A stretch of DNA of 64,000 nt from Alkalicoccus saliphilus (lineage in GTDB: Bacteria > Bacillota > Bacilli > Bacillales > Salisediminibacteriaceae). Below the pieces are notes generated by a model, which worked only from the letters and a program-made list of their open reading frames with translations, did not search any database and was not told the origin of the DNA. The first letter of the stretch is position 1. The number at the start of each line of letters is the position of its first letter. Positions 15,793 to 24,820 of this stretch are shown in pieces. The stretch spans positions 1-64,000 of the forward strand of contig NZ_PZJJ01000002.1 in NCBI RefSeq assembly GCF_003044065.1, written 5' to 3'. Made by a program: the position numbers and the translations under genes.

Positions 15793-17475
15793 TCAATTGG
15801 TAATAATAGTCTTTTTATTTATATACGAAGTTACTTCATTGACTGAAGAAGGAGGAAGGAAATAGGATCCCTGAAGCAGGTAACAGCCTTCCTTTAAGGC
15901 AAGGGTGAGCTGATCTTCATCTTCAATACCTTCAATAACAGTTTTTAACTGCAAATCTTCAGCGAGGCCGCTGATTGATTTAATTACAGCCCGATTTTTG
16001 GCCCCGTCCGACTTTTCTCTTAAAAATGACTGGTCAATTTTTATTGTATTGACCGGGAGATACTTCAATATATTCATCGAAGAGTGTCCCCTGCCGAAAT
16101 CATCAATGGAGATTTGAACACCGAGGTCGGATAATTTCTCTACAATAACGAAGAGTGCTTCAATGTTTTCCATGAAGATAGTTTCAGTAATTTCAAGTTC
16201 CAGGTTTTCAGGTGATACGCCTGTCTCTGCCAAAACTTTTTGAACCATTTCGTAAAAATTTTCTATTTTCTGAAGCTGGACAGTCGACACATTGACAGTA
16301 ATATTGACATCCTTTAAACCTTGCTCCTGCCATTTTACCAGCTGTGTACATGCTTCTTTTAAAACCCACTCACCAAGCGGAACAATTAAGCCTGTTCTTT
16401 CAGCGGGAGAAATGAACTGAACAGGGTGAAGGGTGCCTATTGTTTCGTGATCCCATCGGACAAGCGCTTCCAAACTTTTAATGCGGTAGGTTTTCATATC
16501 AATGATAGGCTGATATTCGAGGAAAAAATCTTCTTCATTTAAAGCTTTTTGAATATCGCCGCCGATATTTATTTGATGCTGGATCATATGCTGCATTTCT
16601 TCTTTGTACACAACATAATGGTTTTTATAACGTTTTTTTACCATATACATAGCAAGTTCAGCCTGTTTCAAGAGTTCTTCGACTGAAGTTTCTTCACTGC
16701 CGTCATAATACGTAATACCAATACTGCTTGAAAGATGGTACGTGTGCTCGTTATAGTAAAACGGTTCTTCCAAGCTTTTTATTATGGATTTTGCACAGGT
16801 AACTGCGGTTTCTTGCTGCGAAATATCTGTGATAAGGAGTGAGAAACCCTGGTTCCCTGTTCGTGCCAGCGTTTGCTCGCCTTCAAAACATCCGTTAATA
16901 CGGCCGATAGCTTCAATTAAAAGCTGATCGACGCACGAAGAATGGCCTAAGTAATCATGTACGCTTTGAAAACCATCAACATAGATGTAAAGAAGAGCGG
17001 TCAAAGATTTTTTTTCTTTGGAATTCAGGATAGAATTGGCGAGCTGGTTTTTTAATAGAGATTTATTGGGCAGACTGGTTATAGGATCATTGTTCTCAAG
17101 AAATTTATTTTTTCTTTCCAGATGTTTTTCTTTCGTAATATCTTTAGTAACAGCGAGAATGTAGTTTAAACCGTCCTTTGAACTTGAAATTAATGAAAGT
17201 TTTGTTTCTTCAACACTCTCTTCTCTGTACTGAATAAAAGTAACCGGGTTTTCTTTGGAAACAGCTTCCTTATAATACCTCTTTATTTTTGCCCATTCGG
17301 AAATGGGAAGGATATCCTGAAGAATTTTATTTATTGGGTTTTTCAGGCTGTATTTTTTGGCTGCTTTGTCATTAAGAAACACGAAGTGATAACGGTTACG
17401 GTCTTCTACTTTAAAAATAACTACCTCATCATCCAGATGGTTGGCCATCTGCTGATAGTCGATCAAATTATCCAA
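15793..17475 (-). CDS. PAS-GGDEF-EAL protein, probable cyclic-di-GMP phosphodiesterase
   Basis: This 560-residue cytoplasmic protein has a PAS-like domain (about 10-125), a GGDEF domain (about 135-290) and an EAL domain (about 310-550). The diguanylate cyclase signature is GNQGF instead of GGDEF, so synthesis is unlikely. The EAL catalytic set looks intact: SLEALVRWDH, NLELEITETIF, SIDDFGRGHSSM, IKIDQSFL and VIEGIED. It should therefore hydrolyse c-di-GMP, possibly controlled by the PAS and degenerate GGDEF domains. The start is TTG at 17475 after AAAGGAGTG. It lies between a sensor kinase and a LytTR regulator, forming a small signalling island. Confidence 0.87.
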   Translation of the reverse strand: MDNLIDYQQMANHLDDEVVIFKVEDRNRYHFVFLNDKAAKKYSLKNPINKILQDILPISEWAKIKRYYKEAVSKENPVTFIQYREESVEETKLSLISSSKDGLNYILAVTKDITKEKHLERKNKFLENNDPITSLPNKSLLKNQLANSILNSKEKKSLTALLYIYVDGFQSVHDYLGHSSCVDQLLIEAIGRINGCFEGEQTLARTGNQGFSLLITDISQQETAVTCAKSIIKSLEEPFYYNEHTYHLSSSIGITYYDGSEETSVEELLKQAELAMYMVKKRYKNHYVVYKEEMQHMIQHQINIGGDIQKALNEEDFFLEYQPIIDMKTYRIKSLEALVRWDHETIGTLHPVQFISPAERTGLIVPLGEWVLKEACTQLVKWQEQGLKDVNITVNVSTVQLQKIENFYEMVQKVLAETGVSPENLELEITETIFMENIEALFVIVEKLSDLGVQISIDDFGRGHSSMNILKYLPVNTIKIDQSFLREKSDGAKNRAVIKSISGLAEDLQLKTVIEGIEDEDQLTLALKEGCYLLQGSYFLPPSSVNEVTSYINKKTIITN

Positions 17476-18287
17476 AACGCGCCCACTCCTTTTGAACGTA
17501 CTGCTTTCGTAATGTTAAAAATAGATTGAGCAGGAAAATTGTCTAAATATAAGTAAATCAATTACATAATAAAAATTTATATTGCAAGATTGAATTAAAT
17601 TCACTTAGGCAGGATTTCGAGAAAGTTTACGTTTATAACAGAGATTTTCCTCCGCCATCGTATTTCTGTCTGGAAAACTTCTGATGAAATTGATTCAAGT
17701 CATTAAAATTTTACTGGCACCTGTTAAAGAATTTCTGGCATGTTTCTCACCTTCCTGCTGCCAGGGTGCTAAGCTGTTCTTCTTCAATCGATGACGTGCA
17801 CTATAAAGAAAGAGAGTTTTCCCTTCTTATATATAAATAACTAAAAAAGAACTGGATTATGTAAGGTTTCCCTCCACTTATCTAACATTAAATTATAAGT
17901 GAGAGAAGGAATGGAGACAATGCAATCCAGGTGAATGACAGGTTTACGGGTCTATAATGGGTGATTAGGTGTCTGAAATGTTTATAAAAAATGGTTTTTA
18001 AAAAGGGGCTCTAAAAATAAAAATGGACGCCCGCTTTCGTTTCCATAAGGGGGGACGGTCAGGAACAAAGTTTTCACCCAGTCATCAACAGCGAAACTTA
18101 ATATAGCGTCAAAAAAAGGGGGAAGGAGTTATATCGGCAGGAAAGAAGAATCGTGTCAGCCGTTTCTCGCTTGATGACCCGTCATAAAGCTCGATTAGCA
18201 GGTGAAAAGGCTGACAAGGGGGCTGGTGGGTGATTTTGTTTCGTTTAAGAATGACCTGCGGGGAAATGTGCCAGCAGTTACGATTTT
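17476..18287. other. 812-base interval without a convincing gene
   Basis: Both flanking genes are on the minus strand. The stretch is A+T-rich and has no ORF with coding character. At 17868-17924 there is a segment resembling the ECF-controlled leader at 12.7 kb: TTTCCCTCCA, a CACTTAT/ATAAGTG inverted repeat, then GAGAGAAGGAATGGAG and an ATG that meets a stop after a few codons. It may be a decayed copy of that leader. GTCAGCC (18155-18161) and GGCTGAC (18209-18215) form a distant inverted repeat. Nothing else is supported. Confidence 0.4.
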
Positions 18288-19010
18288 TTATCGTTTTAAT
18301 TTTTCTACAAGTTCCAGGTATTTAAGCTTTGATACGTGAGCATATTTACTGAAATCGTGAAAGTAGATAAAATATGTTTCGCCGTCACTGATAATCTGCG
18401 AAACAAAATTCAAATTTATAAGGTAGGAACGATGGCTGGAAAAGAAGTTATCGTTTAACATTTTCGCATAATTCCCAAGTGTTTCATTACTTTCGTACGT
18501 CATTTCCCGGGTGTGAATAAAAGTTTTGCGGTTTATCTTTTCAATGAAAACAATCGTATCAGAATTTATTACCTGGAGGGCGGTACCTGTTTTAACAATT
18601 AGTTTTTTACTTTTTTTATCCGCCGCCACAGGTTCTTCGGAAGGAACAGGGGATTTTATTTTTTCCAGTGCTTCGTAAAGGCGTATTTTTTTTATGGGCT
18701 TTACGATATAATCTGCAGCGGAAATATCGAAAGCTTCGACTGCAAATTCTTCATAAGCTGTCGTAAATATATATTGAAGAGAAGGATTTGTTTTAATGCA
18801 CTCTTTAATCGCTTTCATGCCATCGAGCACAGGAAGGCCAATATCGACGAGAGCAACATCCGGTTTAAGGTTAAAATTCAATTCTATTAATTCTTCTCCG
18901 TTTTCTGCCACGCCGACAATTTCGAAATCAGCAGCTTTCTTTAAAAATTCCTGCAGGATTTCCGATGAATTATTATCATCTTCCGCAATTATTACTGTTC
19001 TTTTCTTCAT
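18288..19010 (-). CDS. LytTR-family response regulator
   Basis: This is a 240-residue two-domain regulator. The receiver domain (about 1-120) has the acidic pair AEDDNN, phospho-acceptor Asp in VALVDIGLPVLDGM, and YIVKPIKKIRLYEAL with the conserved Lys. The LytTR DNA-binding domain (about 140-240) contains SDTIVFIEKINRKTFIHTRE and FFSSHRSYLINLNFVSQI. Such proteins control cell-envelope, autolysis or peptide-signalling genes. No cognate LytS-type kinase is adjacent. The ATG at 19010 follows GGAAAGG at 10 bases; the longer in-frame start at 19043 has no site. Confidence 0.88.
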   Translation of the reverse strand: MKKRTVIIAEDDNNSSEILQEFLKKAADFEIVGVAENGEELIELNFNLKPDVALVDIGLPVLDGMKAIKECIKTNPSLQYIFTTAYEEFAVEAFDISAADYIVKPIKKIRLYEALEKIKSPVPSEEPVAADKKSKKLIVKTGTALQVINSDTIVFIEKINRKTFIHTREMTYESNETLGNYAKMLNDNFFSSHRSYLINLNFVSQIISDGETYFIYFHDFSKYAHVSKLKYLELVEKLKR

Positions 19011-19336
19011 AATTAAAAAAACCTTTCCGAAAAATTTTAACATGCTGACTGGGTATAAGGATGTCTTCCGAATTAAGCATGTACTTAAGTCAGCAGAGGA
19101 AACTTACTATAGCTGCCTCCTATTGTAACAGATATGTTTTGACTCATAAGGGGATCCGGCTTAGGAGAGCCTGTGTAAATTGGAAATACCTATGTGTCAG
19201 CAGTTGAAGAACAGCAGCTCGGTTAGAAGAAACAGCTTATGTCAAATTACAATTTATTTCAAATTCATCCTCTATTATGAAACGATTTGAAGTTCTGTTC
19301 GTAGCCTATAGAAGAAGCTGCGAAGGAGGACATTAC

Positions 19337-19966
19337 ATGAAGCGACGAAAACAAATAGATGCGGACACCCTTATGCCTTATGTTTTAACTGCAGGGCCGC
19401 TTCTTATAATATCTGCTTTTTTTGTTCCTGTGATAGTTATCATGATGGTTCAGGATATGCTCTTTTTTTCATACGACCACTGGTCCTTTATACGTCCCCG
19501 GGCTGCCTATCTCGGTTTCGGTGGGGCGATGATCTGGCTCGCCGTCTGTTTGTTTTCTCTTTATTTTATAAAAGCGGCTGCGGAGAAAAAGAATTGGAAT
19601 GACCGGTCACTGAGTGTGCATACTCTTCTTATGGCAGCAGCATTCCCTATTTTCGTCTTATCTATCTATCATTATGCTTATCTGGATGAAGCAGGAGTGA
19701 AGGTGAATGCTTTTTGGAGTGTTTCTGAAGATGAAATTCACTGGGGGGACGTGGAAAGTGTGTCGCGGGTTGTGGAAGAGGATACGCAGCGTGTTACCTC
19801 CTATACATTCAGCGGTAATGGCAGGACTCTGACAATTCCTTACGCTACGGAAGACTATCAGACAAGGCAGGCTGTGAACAGGGTATTAAGTGAGTATGAA
19901 TGGGAAGTGGAAGACAAAATTTCGGAGGCTTCGGAGGATCCCGGTGACCAGCAGTTTATAGATTAA
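19337..19966 (+). CDS. Membrane protein with C-terminal PH-like domain, unknown
   Basis: This is a 209-residue protein with three hydrophobic segments (residues about 15-40, 55-78 and 95-118). They are followed by a soluble part, AGVKVNAFWSVSEDEIHWGD then VESVSRVVEE, which looks like the bacterial PH-type domain found after membrane helices. The tail is acidic. The start follows AAGGAGGACATTAC and removes a poorly supported 20-residue extension. No specific function is known to me. A terminator follows at 20031. Confidence 0.6.
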   Translation: MKRRKQIDADTLMPYVLTAGPLLIISAFFVPVIVIMMVQDMLFFSYDHWSFIRPRAAYLGFGGAMIWLAVCLFSLYFIKAAAEKKNWNDRSLSVHTLLMAAAFPIFVLSIYHYAYLDEAGVKVNAFWSVSEDEIHWGDVESVSRVVEEDTQRVTSYTFSGNGRTLTIPYATEDYQTRQAVNRVLSEYEWEVEDKISEASEDPGDQQFID

Positions 19967-20030
19967 CTTGGATGAAAAGGAGGCACCGGCTTTTAAAATT
20001 AAAAGTTTTATTAATAGTTAGTATGAATAA

Positions 20031-20056
20031 GGCGGGGCTTCGGCTCCTTTTTTATT
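20031..20056 (+). terminator. Intrinsic terminator after the membrane protein gene
   Basis: GGGGC and GCTCC flank a TTCG loop, followed by TTTTTTATT. The stem is short but the loop is a stable tetraloop. Confidence 0.65.
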
Positions 20057-20111
20057 GTGTCGGATGGAAGCAGTGAAAAGTACAGTTCTTTAACAGAGCC
20101 TATAAAAACGG

Positions 20112-20435
20112 TTATACTACGTAAACAAAAAGTATCGCTGTAACGAGGCCGATTAATGCCGGTATACCAAACATGAGAACGACCCGTTTCTTTCCATCGA
20201 TACCGCCCTCCAGCGCATGGGAGCCTGTGTATAAAGCAGCAAGGAAGAAAAAAGTCGCGCCAAGGTACCCTTCTTCCGGCAGCGGGTTCCAGCCCGTCCC
20301 CATCGCGATAATAAGCAGAGTTCCGAATACGTAGCAGGCATAATCAATGATCCGGAAAACTGGCTTCCGGTCTTTTTCTTTTTTAGCACCTTTAAATTCT
20401 GCATACGGGTTGATGTCTTTGTCCTGATTGTGCAT
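20112..20435 (-). CDS. Small membrane protein, unknown
   Basis: This is a 107-residue protein with a charged N terminus (HNQDKDINPYAEFKGAKKEKD) and three hydrophobic helices (about 30-48, 58-75 and 83-105). The ATG at 20435 follows CAGAGGAGG; the ATG at 20456 has no site. I recognise no family. It is a single gene facing the terminator at 20031. A copy of the dispersed repeat GGCTCTGTTAAAG lies just beyond its stop (20088-20100, minus strand). Confidence 0.55.
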   Translation of the reverse strand: MHNQDKDINPYAEFKGAKKEKDRKPVFRIIDYACYVFGTLLIIAMGTGWNPLPEEGYLGATFFFLAALYTGSHALEGGIDGKKRVVLMFGIPALIGLVTAILFVYVV

Positions 20436-20603
20436 CAAAAAACCTCCTCTGAACAATTGCTGGTAACTATGGATTATATCCCCTGATTATCCCTCTGAAA
20501 AACATTCCTGATCTCGACTGGTTTAACAGCCCCGGTGCGGGGAAGAAGTAACTAAGTCTTAAAGAAGACAGTAGACCATTACAATTATGAAAGGGGAATG
20601 ACT

Positions 20604-21512
20604 ATGGAAATTATTCGCCACTCCGAATGGAAGGATACGAAGTTCACGCTGCACCTTATTTCTCAAATCCTTGGAAAAATTAAGCTGGAAAGAGCACAGC
20701 AGGAGCCGCAGTGGGCACACGTGACGCTTCCGCTGACGCCCTCGGGTTTTACGACAGGCCTGCTTTTTGAAAAAGAGCATGTGTTTCAGCTGGATGTGGA
20801 TATACCCAACAGTTTGATCCTTATTCATGTAGACGGGAAAACAGAGTCTGTCATTATCGAATCTTCCAAATCAATCCGGGACTACTTTGACGAAATATTT
20901 CATAAACTGCAGAAGCACGATCTAAATGTTTCCATTAATCCAAAGCCGCAGGAAATGGCATACAAGCAGCTGCTGAATGAGGACAGCACTCCACTTTTAT
21001 ACCATAAAGAAAGCGCCTTAAAAGGGCTGCGGTTGTTTCAGGAAGCAGTAAAGGAGCAGACGAAATTTATCGGCCCGCTTCGCTGCCGTAAAGTCAAACC
21101 GGCCTTGTTCTGGGGGACATTCGATGTGTCTATGATAATCCTGCCGGGTATTATGGAGCCTTTTCCTGAAGACAAGATTATTGAAAAAGCTGCGTTCGAT
21201 GAGCAGATGATTGAGTTTGGTTTCTGGCTCGGGGACGAACAGGTGGACGTACCTTCCTATTTTGTGCTTCCTTATCCCTTTATTAATAAAGATCTCGACG
21301 GTACATCCTTAAAGCCGGAAGGAGCCTACTTTGACAGTGCTTTAAGCGAGTACTTTTTAAATGTGGAAACCATTCGTTCAGCCGGGGTGCCGCAAAAAGC
21401 GGTGCAGGATTTTTTCCATTCCACTTTTGATATATTAAGCGGGGAGCTCGGGTGGCAGGGATGTTCCAACTATTTCATTCCACTGGAGATGAAGCCGCAG
21501 AATACGGAATGA
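20604..21512 (+). CDS. DUF5996-family protein
   Basis: This 302-residue soluble protein resembles the DUF5996 family: it begins MEIIRHSEWKDTKFTLHLIS, and has WAHVTLPLTPSGFTTGLL, FQLDVDIPNSLILIHVDG, and VKPALFWGTFDVSMI followed by FGFWLGDEQVDVPSYFVLPY. No catalytic motif is obvious and no function is known to me. The ATG at 20604 is eight bases from AAGGGG; the one at 20598 is too close. It is a single gene. Confidence 0.78.
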   Translation: MEIIRHSEWKDTKFTLHLISQILGKIKLERAQQEPQWAHVTLPLTPSGFTTGLLFEKEHVFQLDVDIPNSLILIHVDGKTESVIIESSKSIRDYFDEIFHKLQKHDLNVSINPKPQEMAYKQLLNEDSTPLLYHKESALKGLRLFQEAVKEQTKFIGPLRCRKVKPALFWGTFDVSMIILPGIMEPFPEDKIIEKAAFDEQMIEFGFWLGDEQVDVPSYFVLPYPFINKDLDGTSLKPEGAYFDSALSEYFLNVETIRSAGVPQKAVQDFFHSTFDILSGELGWQGCSNYFIPLEMKPQNTE

Positions 21513-21650
21513 TAACCGGAGGCTGCACCGGGAACTTTTATGCGGTTGTTTTTCATAAAGTTTTTGCAGACAGACTATCAGCGGGAAGGGAAATATTTCT
21601 CCCTCCGGTAAATTATTATTAAAGACAGATAAATCAGCTCATCCAATGAA

Positions 21651-21690
21651 AAGAAGCAGAACCGGCTGCCGGCTCTGCTTCTTTATCTTT
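21651..21690 (-). terminator. Terminator shared by the DUF5996 and DbpA genes
   Basis: An inverted repeat AAGAAGCA...CCGGCTGCCGG...TGCTTCTT lies directly beyond the minus-strand helicase stop, with T runs on the minus strand and CTTTATCTTT on the plus strand. It can end both convergent transcripts. Confidence 0.75.
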
Positions 21691-23119
21691 ATCTTCTTGC
21701 TTCTCTAACTTTTAAATTCTTTCCTTTTACTTTACGATCCTCCATCTCCTGAAGAACCAAGGCACCCTTTCCGTTGAGAATATCAACGTAAGTAGCAAGT
21801 GATTCTACGGTGATGATTCCGATATCTTCAGCTTCTATACCGGGAATCGAAGTGATAGTACCGACAAAATCGAAAGCCCTGAGTTTTTTCTTTTTACCGC
21901 CATTAAAATAAAGCTTCGTAATGTTCTTCTCCAGAGGAGCACTCTTATCTTTTTTCAGCTGTGGAACTTCCTTCATTTTTAGTGTGAAGGCTTTTTCTTC
22001 CGCCGTGGTTGGGAAAGGAACCGGTTCCAGATCTACTTCTGTTTTTAAGCGGCGGCCGATAATCTCCGCATAACGTCTTTCCTGAGGAATGATAAATGTC
22101 ACTGCTTTTCCTTCTCTGCCTGCCCGTGCCGTTCTTCCGGTCCGGTGGATAAATTTTTCTGTTTCAACAGGCACATCCACGTTAATAACGAGGGGCATGT
22201 CGAGAACATCAATTCCTCTTGCTGCTACATCAGAGGCAATAAGATAGCGGGTAGTACCACGCTTGAATTCTTCCATAACCTGCGTCCGCTCTTTCTGCTC
22301 CAGCCCTCCGTGAATTTTGTCACAGGAAAGGCCCTGCTCCTTCAGGTAGGAAGTCAATTCATCTACCGTATCTTTCTGATTGCAGAACAGCACGGCGGAC
22401 TCCGGCTGCTCTTTCACGAGAAATTTATAAAGGTCTTTTATTTTCGTTTCCCGGGACGTTTCCAGCCAGGTAAAATCTATGTCGGGTTTTTCTTCCAGCA
22501 CAGTTTCGACAATCTCGGGCTGATTCATATGTCTTTCCGAAAGCTTAATTACTTTTTGGGGAAGTGTTGCTGAGAACAGTGAGGTGGTTCGTTCTTCAGG
22601 GACTTCCGCAAGGATCTGCTCGACCTGGTCGATAAAGCCCATATTCAGCATCTCGTCAGCTTCATCAAGCACCACGTATTTAACGTTTTCCAGATTCAAC
22701 GTGCCTTTTTCGATATGATCCAGCACTCTGCCTGGTGTACCGGTAACAATATGAACCTTTTGATTCAATTCCACCCGCTGAGGAGCTGCCGGCTGCTGTC
22801 CGACAAGCAGAGCAGCCTTTAAACGTTTAAAGCGTCCTATGTTCTGGATATCTTCTTTAACCTGCATAGCAAGTTCACGTGTCGGCGTCAGTACGAGAGC
22901 CTGCGGTTTGTTTTCCTCCCAGACTGCCTTCTCACAGAGGGGGACACCAAAGGCAGCAGTTTTTCCGCTTCCTGTTTTCGCTTTTACAATAACATCGCTG
23001 CCATGTAACAGCTTCGGTATAACAAGACTCTGCACTTCCGTTGCGTGTTCATATTTCATTCCGGCCAGCGCATCTCGAATTTCTCCGCTGAGCTGGAATT
23101 GATCAAACGTATTACTCAT
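21689..23119 (-). CDS. dbpA: DEAD-box ATP-dependent RNA helicase DbpA/YxiN
   Basis: This is a 476-residue RNA helicase of the usual DbpA length. Helicase motifs in order are TEVQSLVIP (Q), AKTGSGKTAA (I), PTRELAMQV (Ia), TPGRVLDHI (Ib), VLDEADEML (II), SATLP (III), LIASDVAARGIDV (V) and HRTGRTARAG (VI). The C-terminal 75 residues (LYFNGGKKKKLRAFDFVGTI and GKGALVLQEM) form the DbpA-type RNA-binding domain that recognises hairpin 92 of 23S rRNA, so a role in 50S ribosome assembly is expected. AGGAAGAGG lies upstream of its ATG on the minus strand. Confidence 0.92.
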   Translation of the reverse strand: MSNTFDQFQLSGEIRDALAGMKYEHATEVQSLVIPKLLHGSDVIVKAKTGSGKTAAFGVPLCEKAVWEENKPQALVLTPTRELAMQVKEDIQNIGRFKRLKAALLVGQQPAAPQRVELNQKVHIVTGTPGRVLDHIEKGTLNLENVKYVVLDEADEMLNMGFIDQVEQILAEVPEERTTSLFSATLPQKVIKLSERHMNQPEIVETVLEEKPDIDFTWLETSRETKIKDLYKFLVKEQPESAVLFCNQKDTVDELTSYLKEQGLSCDKIHGGLEQKERTQVMEEFKRGTTRYLIASDVAARGIDVLDMPLVINVDVPVETEKFIHRTGRTARAGREGKAVTFIIPQERRYAEIIGRRLKTEVDLEPVPFPTTAEEKAFTLKMKEVPQLKKDKSAPLEKNITKLYFNGGKKKKLRAFDFVGTITSIPGIEAEDIGIITVESLATYVDILNGKGALVLQEMEDRKVKGKNLKVREARR

Positions 23120-23243
23120 TAATAAAACCTCTTCCTTTTATTACTCAAATGACTCTACCTATCATACTACGTTTTTATCTTTTATGCTTTTAAAAAATTT
23201 CTCATTGAGGATGTCGAGGTCACTAACTTTTTTTAAGTAGCTG

Positions 23244-23272
23244 TTGACACCTTTCTATACCCATGATATATT
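23244..23272 (+). promoter_or_regulatory. SigA promoter of the mhqR-like gene
   Basis: TTGACA at 23244-23249 and TATATT at 23267-23272 with a 17-base spacer form a near-consensus vegetative promoter. The operator palindrome starts at its -10 box. Confidence 0.85.
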
Positions 23273-23307
23273 TATCTCATATTAAAGAATCTTTAATTCA
23301 AGATAAA
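23271..23307 (+). promoter_or_regulatory. 37-bp palindromic operator at the mhqR-like promoter
   Basis: Outer arms TTTATCT (23271-23277) and AGATAAA (23301-23307) and inner arms ATTAAAGA (23281-23288) and TCTTTAAT (23290-23297) share one centre at 23289. A palindrome overlapping the transcription start is typical of autoregulation by MarR-family repressors. Confidence 0.7.
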
Positions 23308-23326
23308 TTTTTGAGAGGTGATGCTC

Positions 23327-23761
23327 ATGGAACCGGAAAATAGAAATTTGAAGGCAGTGACCGTTCTCGTAAAAGCTGCGGATGCGGTTCACGGAGTGAT
23401 TAAAAAAGACGCAGCAGAGCATGGATTAAACCCGACAGAGTTTTCGGTCATGGAGCTTCTTCATCATCGAGGAAGACATCCTATCCAGCTGATCGGTAAA
23501 AATGTGCTGATCGCCAGCAGCAGTATTACTTACGTCATCGACAAGCTGACAAAAAAACAGTACGTTGTCCGTACAGCCTGCCCGGATGACCGCCGCGTAA
23601 CGTATGCGGAACTTACCGAAGAGGGAACAGCGCTCATGAATAAAATTTTCCCTGAACACGAACTCTCGGTAAATGAAGTGTTTTCCGAACTGGAAGAGGA
23701 GGAAGTAGAAACGCTGATTGAAAGCCTGAAAAAGATCGGCTATAAAGCACAGCAAAGATAA
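23327..23761 (+). CDS. mhqR: MarR-family repressor, MhqR-like
   Basis: This is a 144-residue winged-helix regulator. The DNA-binding part is HGLNPTEFSVMELLHHRGRH, then LIGKNVLIASSSITYVIDKL, with the wing RTACPDDRRVTYAELTEEG. The dimerisation helix is at the C terminus. B. subtilis MhqR is a thiol-free MarR repressor released by quinones and diamide that controls ring-cleaving dioxygenases, azoreductases and MhqD; exactly such genes follow here. The start at 23327 is six bases after AGAGGTG. It overlaps a strong promoter and palindrome upstream, so it is probably self-regulated. The assignment as the orthologue rests on neighbourhood and operator type. Confidence 0.8.
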   Translation: MEPENRNLKAVTVLVKAADAVHGVIKKDAAEHGLNPTEFSVMELLHHRGRHPIQLIGKNVLIASSSITYVIDKLTKKQYVVRTACPDDRRVTYAELTEEGTALMNKIFPEHELSVNEVFSELEEEEVETLIESLKKIGYKAQQR

Positions 23762-23777
23762 AAAAATTTTAATATAA

Positions 23778-23795
23778 TATCTCGAAAACGAGATA
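23778..23795 (+). promoter_or_regulatory. MhqR-type operator before the dioxygenase gene
   Basis: TATCTCGAAAACGAGATA is an 18-bp inverted repeat with 7-bp perfect arms. It is very close to the MhqR box described for B. subtilis (TATCTCGAATTCGAGATA, quoted from memory). It lies 20 bases before the start of the dioxygenase gene, overlapping where a promoter would be. Confidence 0.8.
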
Positions 23796-23814
23796 ATCTA
23801 AAGGAGAGAATAGC

Positions 23815-24798
23815 ATGAACGAACTTAAAGGACTCCACCATGTAACAGCAATAACGAGCAGTGCTGAAAAAAACTATGAATTTTTTACGTACGTACTCGG
23901 GATGCGACTTGTCAAAAAATCGGTGAACCAGGACGATATTCAGACGTATCATTTATTTTTCGCAGATGATGAAGGATCTGCCGGAACCGATATGACATTC
24001 TTTGATTTTCCGGGTATTCCAAAGGGATCGCACGGCACAGATGAAATATATAAAACCGGTTTCCGAGTACCGGATGATAAAGCACTTGAGTACTGGGTAA
24101 AACGCTTTGATAAATACGAGGTCTCCCACTCAGGTATCAAAGAGCAGTTTGGCAGAAAAATCATTAATTTTTCGGATTTTGACGACCAGCAGTATATGCT
24201 CGTATCCGATGAGCATAACGAAGGGGTGGCCCCGGGGATTCCGTGGCAGAACGGACCGGTGCCGCTGGAATTTGCTATTACCGGTCTTGGGCCTCTTCAT
24301 ATCCGGGTTTCCCAATTTGATCATTTTAAGGAAGTACTTGAGAAGGTCATGTTTATGAAAGAAAAAGCGTCTGAAGGTTCGCTACACTTATATGAGATGG
24401 GAGAAGGAGGCAGCGGGGCCCAGGTTATTGTAGAGTACAATGCAGTTCTGCCACAGGGCCGCCAGGGATTTGGAACAGTACACCATGCCGCTTTCCGGGT
24501 GGCTGACCGAAGTGTGCTGGAAGAGTGGATCAGTCATATGCACCAGACCGGCTTCCCGACTTCCGGTTACGTCGATCGGTTTTTCTTCGAATCTCTTTAT
24601 GCAAGAGTAGCACAGGGGATTTTATTCGAGTGGGCAACTGACGGACCCGGTTTCATGGGGGATGAGCCGTATGAAACGCTCGGGGAAAAACTTTCCCTGC
24701 CGCCGTTTTTTGAAGACCAGAGAGAGCAGATCGAAAGCAAAGTACGTCCCATCGACACAGTACGCAGTACAAAAACTATAGAAAAAGAATACTTGTAA
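23815..24798 (+). CDS. Ring-cleaving (hydroquinone-type) dioxygenase, MhqO/MhqA-like
   Basis: This is a 327-residue two-module VOC enzyme. It starts ELKGLHHVTAITSSAEKNYE, with the metal His in GLHHVT, and has LGMRLVKKSVNQDD and MTFFDFPGIPKGSHG. A second module begins GFGTVHHAAFRV with a metal His and ends ARVAQGILFEWATDGPGF with a metal Glu. B. subtilis MhqA/MhqO and LinE-type enzymes of this family cleave hydroquinones. It lies behind the MhqR-type operator and 22 bases before the flavin reductase, so quinone detoxification is well supported. Confidence 0.88.
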   Translation: MNELKGLHHVTAITSSAEKNYEFFTYVLGMRLVKKSVNQDDIQTYHLFFADDEGSAGTDMTFFDFPGIPKGSHGTDEIYKTGFRVPDDKALEYWVKRFDKYEVSHSGIKEQFGRKIINFSDFDDQQYMLVSDEHNEGVAPGIPWQNGPVPLEFAITGLGPLHIRVSQFDHFKEVLEKVMFMKEKASEGSLHLYEMGEGGSGAQVIVEYNAVLPQGRQGFGTVHHAAFRVADRSVLEEWISHMHQTGFPTSGYVDRFFFESLYARVAQGILFEWATDGPGFMGDEPYETLGEKLSLPPFFEDQREQIESKVRPIDTVRSTKTIEKEYL

Positions 24799-24820
24799 AA
24801 TTTAAAGGAGGATACAAAAA

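Noticed and set aside
17911-17950. Start of an ECF sigma factor gene
   Set aside because: The leader looks like an ECF-controlled leader, but each possible start meets a stop after a few codons and no sigma-factor residues follow.
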